This document shows, in pieces, positions 49,191 through 59,900 of a DNA stretch of 64,000 nt. Source of the stretch: Holacanthus passer. Taxonomy: Eukaryota > Chordata > Actinopteri > Pomacanthidae. A program made the translations under genes and the position numbers. Where the stretch lies: contig JAFREQ010000025.1 of NCBI GenBank assembly GCA_025331565.1, positions 2,232,001 through 2,296,000 of the forward strand, written 5' to 3'. Under the pieces are notes generated by a model that ran no database searches, was not told the DNA's origin, and saw only the letters and a list, made by a program, of their open reading frames with translations. Positions within the stretch are counted from its first letter, which is position 1, and every line of letters starts with the position of its first letter.

Positions 49191-50507
49191 TTTATTTATA
49201 ACACCACAAAATGTGAATTTGAGCAGATCCTCCGGCTGTGTTCTTCCCACATTAAACGCGCATTTCCACTTGAAAAGATACAGCCAGCACTCTCGACAGA
49301 CGCCGGTGCCAGCATCTGAAAGACCGTAAACATGAAGAAGAACTGATTACATGTCAATAATTTCACAGCAATATCAAGCCATCACACAACCTTTGTGGTC
49401 ATTTGCATTTCAAAATTAGATTTTCTAAATTATTTTATGCAAAAAAAGTTCATTTATTCTGCAAGAACTTATTTTCCACTACCTTTTCATATCATGTAAG
49501 GAGTTAAGTATTACAGTTAAGATATTCCTTTATTCGTCCCACAGTGGGGAAATTCACAAAAATTTACTCTGGTTGACATACCCGCACTGCAGTTTCACTG
49601 GTCCGACAACTTGAGGACACAATTCAGGTACAATTCAGCTGCAAGGGCAGTTGCCTTGGAGGGATGTTCATCCTGCAATGAGAACATAATCGTAACATGT
49701 TGCCCTTTTCTTAATCATGTATTCATAAAAAAAAACATCTGAAAATGGTTTTGTAGTCCTTGGTCCGACTGTGAATTCGCTTGAGTGATTGTGTCCAGTT
49801 TGGTCGTTAGGTCGATGGTGTTCTTCCAGGTCTCCATTGTTTGAATTGGCATGCTTGCGGAAAATGTTTTGATACTGAGAAAATGGCTCTTAATTTAAAA
49901 ATGGCTTTTAAGTTTTACCAAGAAAAAAAATCTTACAAATATCTAGATATCTTTACCCATGATTTAAAAATGCAGTCGCCAATCATTTCACTGAGGTTTG
50001 GACGATTGGTTGGGCAAAAGGGATCATCGTTTTCAGGGCTCAGTTGGCAAAATGGCTGTTAAGCTTTCATTGCTGAAAAAGGACGAAACTTCTTGGGATG
50101 TTGCTGCACTTTTGACAATTTTAGCTGATGAAAACGAGCTACAATGAAAAGGGCACATTCAGTTCAGTTCCTTTTTTCCTCTGAGGCAAAAGTTGTCTTG
50201 AATATCTCCCCCCTTTGAGGGGAGATTGCAATACAGGACAATGAGAAACTCATTTACAGATGAGAAACAAAGAGGTTTGCTTTGCTTACCAGCTGTTGAC
50301 TACCAGTCGAGTTGCATTTGGTTGTTGTTGCCTTTGGTTTTGTCGTTGCATGCCATCAAATGGCTCTAGGGTGATGGATCCATTTCCAAGGAAACTACAT
50401 TGGAACATTTTGACAGTAACATTTGCCTATCGCTTGAAAACAGTAACGTCCACTTGACGGCACATTTGTGTTAAGAATGAACTCAAGTCACACGGCTATT
50501 TATATAC
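49191..50507 (-). other. Possible compact unknown transcription unit
   Basis: I do not recognise this gene. On the minus strand there is a TATA-like TATATAAATAG (50496-50506), then an ATG at 50408 opening 39 codons (MFQCSFLGNGSITLEPFDGM at the start) up to donor GTAAGC at 50289. An acceptor TTCATTGTAG (exon from 50138) continues the same frame for 35 codons to a stop at 50033. Further exon-like pieces follow: 49582-49672 (acceptor TTCTCATTGCAG, donor GTATGT) and a terminal piece from 49315 (acceptor TCTTTCAG) with AATAAA at 49191-49196. The downstream pieces do not extend the frame, so it may be a non-coding RNA, a small-protein gene or chance. Confidence 0.25.
49519..49560 (-). repeat. Non-LTR retrotransposon 3' tail, copy 3
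   Basis: The minus strand reads GTGAATTTCCCCACTGTGGG then ACGAATAAAGGAATATC, the same tail as at 8485 and 34571. Confidence 0.6.
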
Positions 50508-50636
50508 GAGCAGAGACTCTCCTAAGCTTTACAGAAAACTTCGTAAAAGGAGAAATGTTGTTACTCAACATTCATGGTACTGTCTCTGGTCTTGTTTTGA
50601 AAATCGATGAGCAGTGGTCATGGTAGAACTAAAAGC

Positions 50637-50831
50637 TTTATTAGAGTAGGAAAGCCAGACTTATAGGGCATTGCAGATTCCAACAGCACTGAACGTACAA
50701 AAACTAACACTCACTTGGTAACTGTACTGTTACATGAGCAAGAAAAATACTAAAAGAACAAGAATTTTTACACATAAACTGGGAAAGTCATGATACAGTA
50801 CAAATCCAAGGTTCATATTCCACAGATTAGA
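50637..50831 (-). terminator. rbmx: rbmx 3' UTR and poly(A) signal
   Basis: The minus strand has AATAAA at 50637-50642, about 190 bases after the rbmx stop. No closer signal is present, so the 3' UTR is probably about 0.2 kb. Confidence 0.6.
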
Positions 50832-53800
50832 TCAGTATCTGCTGCGAGCCATTCCTCTATCAGGTCGATTACCACCACGGCCACCACGTGGCCCTCCACG
50901 ACTTGAGCTGTTGTACGAATCACGAGGAGGGTAGCCTCTCTCGACAGGGGGAGCTGGGCCCCTTTCCTGCCTGCCCATTCGCTCACCACGGCTAGGTGGA
51001 TATGGGTCACTCCGACTGCTGGGGTAACTGTCACGACTGCCATAGCCATCCCGGGAACTGCTGCCATAGTCATCGTAACGACTGCTTCCACTGCTCCCAC
51101 CATAGGATGGTGGGGGGCCCCTTGAAGGTGGGGCGCTGCGAGAGTTACCTGCAGGGTCAATGGGTCAGGTAATTGGCAAGGTTCAATTTATACATTTTCT
51201 TGCACTGTCAAGTGCTCATTTTTTGCCAATAGAATTCATTGTGACAGATAGATTTAATGGACGACATGTTTAAATGTCCCATCATGTAATTGATCTTAAA
51301 TTGAACATTGATATTTAGTTGATATGGGCAGTAAAATATCCAAGTACAGGGAATAAATGGGCATTGTTACCCATTTCAGCATGCCATTGATCTGAGTAGC
51401 CATTTTTCCTTTTAGAGCTCCAAGTGTTAGAACTGCAGGTAAGGACGAGGTTTTCAGAGTTGTCTTGATGGATTTTTGTTGTTTTGAATGTTTCCAAGAA
51501 CGATGTTTCCAAGGACTTTTTGGGATTCCTTATGGTTGCCAACTCTCTGGGGCACATTATATATACTGCGTTATTTCTGCATGATATTGCCACAAACAGT
51601 GATTTTTTTGAATGCAACAGTATTATGAACTGTGATAATGTGGAATTTAGAATTTTTTGTTTTTCAGTTGAGATGCCAATGGTTATACATTTCTGATAGC
51701 ACGAAAGTATGCAACTTGTAGCAAAGGGACAGAAACTTTAACAGAGGCTGCAAATGCAGTTTCCACTGGGAGGGACAGGAGAACTGCAGCATCTTGTCAC
51801 TGGAGACTGCGGTAGTCAATGCAGTGATTTGGCCGGTTATTTGTGCAGCTCTTCTTTGTGCCACAGTGGTCATCTTTTGGCATTACACTAATTGATTCAT
51901 ATCTTACCGTAACCATCACATGAATCTCTGTAGGAGCTCCCACTTGGACGGTCCATATAGCTTCTAGGTTCCCGGCCTGCACCATAACCATCACGGTCAC
52001 TAAATAATACAAATTGTTAGTTGATGACCAGGTGAGATCTGATCTCTGGTTTTAACCTTTTGTATCAACCCATGCTCGTACCTGTATCCTCTTGACATTG
52101 AGCCATAGTCATCACGTGAGCTGGAATTGGTGTATTCTCTGTATGAATAATCTCTGGGAGGAGGCCCATAGTCCCTTGAATCTCTGGAATTATAATCCCG
52201 ACTGGAGTAACTGTGAAACAGCACAATTAACTGCAGAGATGTAGCCATGATATGTTAGATATACTGTACATTACGTGGCAAGTGACAAAAATGGTTAAAA
52301 TTGCTGTCAACATTATAATAATACATTTCAGTTGACTGATTAGAATTTTGTCACCTAAAAATGTATACAGTTAATAGTTTGGTTTTCTATTACACTAAAG
52401 TAACTTAAATTGTTAGTTGGGTTTAATCTTCTCAGATGCAGAACACCTCAGACTCTGCTGCCCATGTGTTTTCAAATAAAGTGGAAAGATAGCAGTTTTC
52501 CATTAGGTTAATAAAATGTTTGATACAGTTTGTGCAAAGTAAAACACTGTATAGGTGTCAGATATATAATAACTATGAAATGTCATACCTGTCTTTTGAG
52601 TTGTAATGGTCATCTCTTGGTGATGGATAATCATCCCTCCTGGACATCATTGAGTCTCTGCGAGGAGGTGGACCATAGGGATCCCTGTCCCTTGACATGG
52701 GAGCTGGAACACACAAAATAACTGGCTCATTAATCACCAAATAACCCTGAGATACTCACAGCCTATCTGGATACTTGCAATAGAGCTAGATGAGTAAAAG
52801 ATAATGAGTTTCCTGCTTGGACTTTTCAAACAAAGAACCAGTGGGTATCCTTCCAGTACAGTAGTATAAAAATACATATACATTTCTGAGAGCATTTACA
52901 TTGAGTAAAGAACTAAAAGAACTCCATAACACTTACGTCTACTCATGGGACCAGATGGGGCAGACCTCTTGGGTGGGGGACCTCCATTACGAACTGGAGG
53001 TCCTCTCTTCATTGGAGGGGGGCCTCTGGATGACATCCCTTTAAAGAAGGTGTCTACATTCCCTGAATTATCATAGTAGTCTTTGAAAAGACAAAAAAAT
53101 ATTAAAACACTTTGCTCAAAAGATGTATCACAAATAAACACAAAACATTCTACTATTTCACACATTCTATTATTTTGCCAACTCAACTGGCCAAATAGAA
53201 TTAATAATTTACCTCTGGATGGTGGGCCCCTCATACCACCAGGACCTCCCCTGGAACCACGGGGGCCCCTGGGAGGACCACGACTGCGGGAGTGCATTGG
53301 TGGAGGTCCTCGCCTGCCAGCACTCTCAAACTGAGGCTTTGTAGCTTGCTCCACTTTAATAGGCTTGCCATCAAGAGACTGTGATAGAGGAGTTACAATC
53401 ACAATCAATTACGACTTCTAGCAGATTGTCGGAGGACTGCGGCTGATTAAAGACCGTGCTTACCTTTCCATTCATCTCGCGCGCTGCATCCTTTGCATCA
53501 CCTGGACTTTCAAAAGTAACAAAAGCGAATCCTCTTGATTTGTTTGTTTCACGGTCCTTCATCAACAGAACTGAAATGAGGAAACACAGTGAGCAGAGAG
53601 CTTATGCTTTGTGACTTATGGTTTAAACTGATTACATTACTGCCTGACAAAGGTACAACAACAATCAATTTTCCACTGTCACTACCCCCATGTTACTAAT
53701 TGTAGCCTAAGAAGTTTGGTTCAATGTGTCCCCTTCACGGTTCATAGGTTTTCTTATTTCCTGGTGCACAACGAAACTGCATCTAACCATAAACAGACTG

Positions 53801-54238
53801 ATTTGCAATAAGGGCAGCTCAGAAAAGGTTCCATGTTAAGTAAAGAGAATATGGGGACTGGATAATAATGAAAGGTGGGGGAAAAAACAACTAAGTAGTA
53901 GTCAGCTAAAGTAACTTTTTTTTTTGCAATTTATAACAGAATGATTACCAATAAGTTCAATTTTATAACAACTACTTCCGAAAATTAGCCTTGATGTAAG
54001 TCACGGTTCACAAGAAAATGAGAAAACATTGATTTCTTTACAGTTACCAAGTTAGGAAACACTATTTTATGCATTAATAAAAGCCAGAATCGACAAACAT
54101 TAAGAAGCCAACTGTGACTCATTTATCACCTTCGACAATCCTGCCATATTTGCTGAAGTACTGCTCCAGGGCCTTCTCGGTGGTCTCAGTGTTCAGTCCA
54201 CCGATGAAGAGCTTCCCCGGTCGGTCCGCCTCTGCCAT
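50832..54238 (-). CDS. rbmx: RNA-binding motif protein X-linked (hnRNP G)
   Basis: Eight coding exons on the minus strand: 54130-54238, 53464-53570, 53213-53378, 52937-53080, 52589-52703, 52082-52210, 51908-51999 and 50832-51148. They encode 392 residues (human RBMX has 391). The N-terminus MAEADRPGKLFIGGLNTETT begins the single RRM (about 8-86), with RNP2 LFIGGL and RNP1 SRGFAFVTF. The rest is low-complexity: an RGG/Pro-rich part (RGPPRGPRGSRGGPGG) and Ser/Arg/Gly/Tyr repeats such as SSRDYNSRDSRDYGPPPRDY, ending in MARSRY. This nuclear protein binds nascent RNA and tunes splice-site choice and chromatin cohesion. The ATG lies one base after the acceptor TTTTGTAG (exon start 54239), so the 5' UTR is almost wholly in an upstream exon ending at 54363. 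The genomic neighbour arhgef6 matches human Xq26. Confidence 0.95.
51371..51432 (-). other. rbmx: Candidate 62-nt cassette exon in rbmx intron 7
   Basis: Within the long last intron, the minus strand has acceptor CGTCCTTACCTGCAG then 62 bases ending AAATGG before donor GTAACA. The insert is open in the incoming phase (starting LTLGALKGKMATQ) but its length is not a multiple of three, so it would shift the last exon into another frame. That alternative frame is open through the whole last exon to a stop at 50813. Confidence 0.3.
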
Positions 54239-54362
54239 GCTACAAAATCCACCACGTGCAACAAAACAGTCGTGTATAGTTACCAGCACTTTGAGCTGCT
54301 GCAGACACAAGACACAACGTCTGTGTTTGCTCTCAGTATCCAGACATTACTGTGGTCGTTAC

Positions 54363-54680
54363 CTTGCTGTTGGCCAAAGTCTTGGGCTGTTGAATGCGCA
54401 AAATGGCGATAAACGTGCCAGCGGTTGTAGCTAGTTACTCGGCTAACGCTAGCTAGCAAGTACTCACGCTACTAGCGGGTGACTCGAGCTTTACGAATGC
54501 CAATACGCTAATTTAAAAACATTAAAAAAAACAACACTGCTATCGCTATAACAAGGATGCGAACAGGCAGCTAGCTGCTAGCATCCAGCACTTTGCCGCG
54601 GCTTTGTGTAAGCTAAGTTAAACGACGCTTTTTTCCGCTTTCTACCTTCTTCTTCTTGTTGATTTCCGGCTGACCAGACA
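54363..54680 (-). promoter_or_regulatory. rbmx: rbmx 5' UTR exon and TATA-less promoter
   Basis: An upstream non-coding exon probably ends at 54363 (CAACAGCAAG before donor GTAACG), spliced over a 123-base intron to the ATG exon. Further up, the minus strand carries GCCGGAAATC (54661-54670), an ETS-type core, with purine-rich AAGAAGAAGAAGG next to it. There is no TATA box. The start site is not fixed. A second donor-like GTGAGTAC occurs near 54460. Confidence 0.45.
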
Positions 54681-56700
54681 ACCCAAGACGCAACACTGCC
54701 ACCTACAGTTCAAATCGGTGAATCAAGTTACTTTTTAAAATATGTTTGCAGCATAGGACTGCAGCATGAACACATACAGAACGATCCTCGATTTGATATA
54801 TGTCCCTTCCAGACATGTTCTAAAATGGAACATGCCAGAATAGAAAAGTTTCCACATAGTTGTGCAAGTGTTGCTGCCAGACTTAAACTTAGATTTAAAG
54901 TGAGCACAGAGAAACTTTTCCCCAACAGATGCATTTAGAAAGAGTCTTCTGGTGTGACTGCAGATAACCTGTATCATTCTGCACAGTGAAGATCAAACAT
55001 CCAAGGGAAACAAATAAACAAATATTTTTGATATATGATGATAATATTTTGCTCATTGGTCATTGGCCAATATGAGGCACAATCACACATATAATCAGAA
55101 AGTTTTGTTGTAGATATTTAATCCATTATTCAGAAATCAATTCCTTCATCTCAGTCTGGTTGCTCACTTTCGTCCAAATATTTGGTTGTTAGGATGATGA
55201 TAATTTGAGAACCTTTGGAATTTTGTCATTGTATGGAAATATCTACATTTGTTATGTTCTGTCACTCATTTTTTCTCACTTTTCCTTTAGTTTGTCTCCC
55301 ATCTGCACTTCACCAGTGTCAGCTTGTTAGACCTCAGCTGCTCAGCAGTTCGGGGTCTCCTTTGCTGTATATTTCATTTCACAATGGGTCAAATATTTTC
55401 CATGGATGACAAGTCGGGACTGCAAGCAGGCCAGTATAGCATCCAGACTCTTCTACTACGGAGCCATGCTGTTGTTAGCCATGTTACTAACCTGTTGCAG
55501 ATTAACCAAATTAGTTGGACAATGGCCCTCCAGGTGCTGTTTTTTACTTTTACAGTGTTTTCTTGTCCCTGTCCAAACTTTTTTGAAATGTGTTTTATTT
55601 AAAATGAGCATGAGCATATTTTTCATAGAGCAATTAAATTTTTCAGTTTCAACATTTGATATGTTGTCTTTGCACTATTTTAGAACAAATAATGTAAATG
55701 TATATTTAAGGTAGCAAAATACTCCTTTTCTTGATCATCTACTCTCAGATGTACATCGCTTTGGATAAAAGCCTCTGCTAAATGAAATTGCAGAATCGCC
55801 CAAATATATTTAGTATCATCAATACTGATGCATTAACAGTACTAGGTTGAGGTGGAGCTAATGTTAACTTCTTTATATATCGTTTGGTAGCCTAACCTTT
55901 AACAAAGCATCATATTTTGTTTGTTGATCCTGTTTTATATGTTAATTCTGAATATGCAAACTAATTTAAGTTCTCAGAAAAATGTAGTTGAGACAAAAGT
56001 ACAATAGTTTTCTCTAAACTGTAATGAAGCAGAAGTAGAATAAAGCATTAAATGGATAGACTACAGTGGCCTACAAGGGCCTAAAAACCTACCCATGTAC
56101 AGTATTTAAAGAAAATTGCACTTATTTGCTTTCACTAAAAAGATATAGGCCTATTGATATCTGTGTACATGTGGGCCACTGAGTAACTCACAAAGGTATT
56201 TTAATGACATTACCCACCATAACAGGTTCTGCTGGTTTGGTTCTCTGCCACCTTTTATTCAATCAAACAAAAGAAGGCTGCTTCTGGATCTTGTGCATCT
56301 TTTAAGGAGTGACATGTGTACCCGTTCAGGTTTTTCTAGTCGGGTGTCTTTTACAATGCTCATCATAACAATACACATTATATCTGAATGTAGTTTTCAC
56401 GTTTTTTCTTTTTCATTCGTCTTTCATAAACTAGTCTTATGAAAACAACAAGGTTTTTCATCCTTAAAATAATCTGTAAGCAACGTCAGTGTTACTTTAC
56501 GGCGTGAAGTCGTTCAGGGGAAAGTAGGACGTCCGATTTCTCTCCTTTCAACGTAAAATCATTGACGATGTACATGTTGTTCAGTTTGAAAATATAATCG
56601 TGTATAATCAAAATTATGCTACAAGAAATGTCAGAAGTATATCTACATTAGCTATAAATGTATAAATCCTACATACTAATCGGTTTACTTATCACGTATT
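54681..56700. other. Divergent spacer between rbmx and tm9sf2
   Basis: The two genes are transcribed away from each other. Most of the spacer is AT-rich and featureless. A transposon relic fills 55290-55690 and explains the 92- and 102-codon open frames there. No other gene was seen. Confidence 0.5.
55290..55690 (+). mobile_element. Relic of a common teleost DNA transposon
   Basis: GCAGTTCGGGGTCTCCTTTG, TTTTCCATGGATGACAAGTC, GACTGCAAGCAGGCCAGTAT and CTTCTACTACGGAGCCATGC follow one another as in a dispersed fish element I recognise from many genomes. The 3' part has CTGTCCAAACTTTTTTGAAA and TTTGATATGTTGTCTTTGCA. The copy is diverged and codes for nothing intact. Confidence 0.65.
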
Positions 56701-56943
56701 TTTATTTCGAAGGTGAAATGACTTCACTTCCGGTGCTTATGTTGTGACTTCCGCATAGCTTGACAGAGCTGGACGACACGGATGCTGGTTTCGCCAGACA
56801 GGTCAGCTCAGGCGCTGCGTCCCGAGTAGAAAGAGCCAGCTAACAGTGTACAGCTAGCAAACAACCGCCTTCGTTTAGAAGAAGGAAAACTCTCCTTTGA
56901 CATAAGTGTACAAAATCTGGGAGGAAACCGTGTCCGCGTTAAA
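56701..56943 (+). promoter_or_regulatory. tm9sf2: tm9sf2 promoter and 5' UTR
   Basis: CACTTCCGGT at 56725-56734 is a strong ETS-type site, and GACTTCCGC follows at about 56747. Neither comes with a TATA box, as expected for a housekeeping promoter. Transcription probably starts within the next 50 bases, leaving an unspliced 5' UTR of roughly 150-200 bases before the ATG at 56944. Confidence 0.5.
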
Positions 56944-59900
56944 ATGAAGAGGCGGACACACGTTGGTTTTGTGCTGGTTTACTCGCTAGTCTCGTATTTC
57001 TGTTCGTGCTCGGCGTTTTATCTTCCGGGTTTAGCCCCAGTGAGTTTTTGTGAAGACGGCAAAGGTGGTGAAGATTGCCAGGTATGGTGAATTCATAATA
57101 CTTGTATGTACGCTAATGTAGTGGATTCTGTGCTGTAGTGGGAATTGGCTTCCTCATTTCAGTTTGTTATCTTCCTTAATCTTGCTAGCTAGCCGGTCCT
57201 CTCCTTAGGTAGGCCCCGGCTATTACCTGGAACCGGAGCACTGGCATAATATTCAGTTAATTGTTTCTGTTGTCATTGTCAAGGGGATATATATACTTGC
57301 TGAGCTGCTGGGTTTATCACCAGCCCATCGTTAGACTGTTGGCACATTAACACCGTTTCACATAATGAAGTATGTATGACAGATAATAGCCATCATTGTA
57401 CTGACTTTTGATTGGCTCCGTCCTGGCAGCGATCAGGTAAGTTTGGACTGGCCAGGACGTTGGCATCCAGCAAATCATTCGACCTTTTGAGAGACAGATC
57501 AAAATATAACAACCTATCACATTCATTTTCTTATTAACATTCATTTATGAATGGACCTGAAACACGGGCAACCTGTCAGCTCTTGGCCTGTTAACAGCTC
57601 TGTGTCAGTTCAACAAATGTAGACTGAAAGACAAACTGTTTTTGCTTCTTTACAGACTGTGATTCAGCTGTTTGTCAACCGTTTGGACTCAGTGGAGTCA
57701 GTCCTTCCTTATGAGTATGATGTGTAAGTAACATTTAGTTTCTCCTTGGTGATTTGTGTAATGTCTGGTTATGTGTTTTCCATATTTATATCATCTTCTC
57801 ATTGTGTGTGACCATCTGTAAATTTGTTAAAGGTTTGACTTTTGCAAAGATGCCAAGGAAAAGAGGCCTTCTGAGAACCTTGGACAGGTGCTGTTTGGTG
57901 AACGAATTGAGTCTTCACCATACAAGGTGAGTGTTAATCAGAAAATCAAAGCCTGTATGGTGTTTATGGTGTTTCCCATTTTAGATTCCATATATGTTCC
58001 ATTTGTTTAATGTGTTCCATTGATGCAATGTGACTCTCATCTGCCTTTTACAGTTCAACTTCAAACAAGATGTTAAATGCAAGGCAGTGTGCACGAAAGC
58101 CTACAAGAAAGGTAACCAAGAGGATGCCACCAAACTTGATTTTCTCAAGATGGGAATGCAGCTGAATTACCAGCACCACTGGTTAGTGTGCACACACTGT
58201 ACTGTGCTCGAAATCATTTTCATTCATTGTAATTTACTTATGAGTCATTTGAAGTGTGGTTTCGTCTGTAGTAAAATTATCAGCAGGCAGACTTTATCGA
58301 GAAGCTGGTTGGGGTAACCCAATTACTTTTCAGGATCATTGACAACATGCCGGTGACTTGGTGCTATGATGTGGAAGATGGACAGAAGTACTGCAACCCA
58401 GGCTTCCCCATTGGCTGCCTTGTTACCACAGATGGCAGAGCTAAAGATGCTTGCGTCATCAACGTGAGTTGTGATTTCTGTTACCTGGGATCCTTGACTT
58501 TGTCAGTGGTGCCCTATAACGCTGTTGTAACATATCGTTTTCATAACTACTAATGATAATTAATCATTTTTCTGTTTAGTTTTAATAATGATATGTATCA
58601 TTCTGTTCATTTTAGTGAGTATTTAGAGAGCATATAGGATTCTTGTGTTAGAATACAAAGTAGTCTTTAAGTTGCAATTAACTGTCATATAAAGTTCCAA
58701 ACATTGTTTGATGACACATATGGGTTCATTATGTAATAATCTTTTATATGATTATGGAAGCAAAGTCATTAATGTAACCAAAAAGATGTTAACAGAATTG
58801 ATGAAGTCATTTTACACAATACTTTTATTTAGATAATTACAGTCTATAAAAACTCAACAACATACAGATGTTTGTTTACAAATCTCACTCTGAGGAGTAC
58901 TTGATATTGAATAAGAATTTTTTTTCAGGCTGAGTTCAACAAGAAGAACACATTTTACGTCTTCAACCATGTAGACATCAAAATCACTTACCACAGTGGA
59001 ACGTCAGAAGGATGGAGAGGTGCTCGACTGGTTGCTGCCACACTGGAGCCAAAGAGGTAATTGTGGTTGGTAGTAGATGGATGTGATGCCACCATATTTT
59101 GATTTAGATCTAATCTATCTCATTAACACCAGATTCATTTATAATCTGATATGAAGGTTTTTATGTGTTTGTTGCTCAACAGTATCAAAAATGTGGATGA
59201 GAAAAACCCAAGTTGTGAAGGAGGTAACCCAATGGAAGTCCCTGGGGAGTTTGAAAATGATGTGTCGATAGTTTACACCTACTCGGTCACATTTGAGGTA
59301 GGCCTCCAAACTATTGTATTACATGTAACTAATAGGTGAGAAAATAAAAAGAGAAAATAACATGTTGTGTGTGATGTTTCCTGCAATAACTTTACTTTCT
59401 ATTACAGGAAAACAACTCTATCAAATGGGCATCTAGGTGGGACTACATCCTGGTCTCCATGCCTCACACCAACATCCAGTGGTTTAGGTATGAAGATATT
59501 TTCAACATTATGTACCATCAAAACCGCCTCTTCCTAAAACTCTCTGGAAAACTCACTGGGTCTTGATGCTTGTTAGCTAATGCTGTGGCTTGTCTTTTGT
59601 GTTTTCCCAGTATCATGAACTCCTTGGTCATTGTCCTCTTCCTGTCTGGCATGGTTGCCATGATCATGCTGAGAACCCTGCATAAGGACATTGCCAGATA
59701 CAACCAGGTGGACCAGGTAAAGGCATTGTTGAGCTCTCCCTCAGTTGGAGCTGATCCATATGTGTATATGAAGATGAAGCACAAGGATAGAATCTCATTT
59801 GTTCTTATTTTTATACTACAAGGCACTGTGTTGCCATCATGCAAATGAACTATTCAAAGTAGCTGGTGCCATATTGGTGAAAACCTCATATTTTCAAACC

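Larger units (their letters stand above)
48408..50636. other. Spacer between rbmx 3' end and arhgef6 start
   Basis: Both flanking genes run on the minus strand. The arhgef6 5' UTR and promoter should lie just above 48407. No TATA box was seen and the start region is moderately GC-rich. The part at 49191-50507 shows signals of a possible extra minus-strand transcript, listed separately. A retrotransposon tail lies at 49519-49560. Confidence 0.4.

Noticed and set aside
50813..51160. 115-codon minus-strand frame in the last rbmx exon as an independent gene
   Set aside because: It is the +1 shadow of the repetitive RBMX tail. It is kept only as the possible product of the frame-shifting cassette exon.
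50832..54129. Box C/D snoRNA in rbmx introns (mammalian RBMX hosts SNORD61)
   Set aside because: I scanned the minus strand of the introns for TGATGA with a matching CTGA and terminal stem and found no credible pair. A covariance search (snoscan or Rfam) would be decisive.
55324..55714. 92- and 102-codon plus-strand frames between rbmx and tm9sf2
   Set aside because: They fall inside the transposon relic at 55290-55690 and have no intact protein domain.
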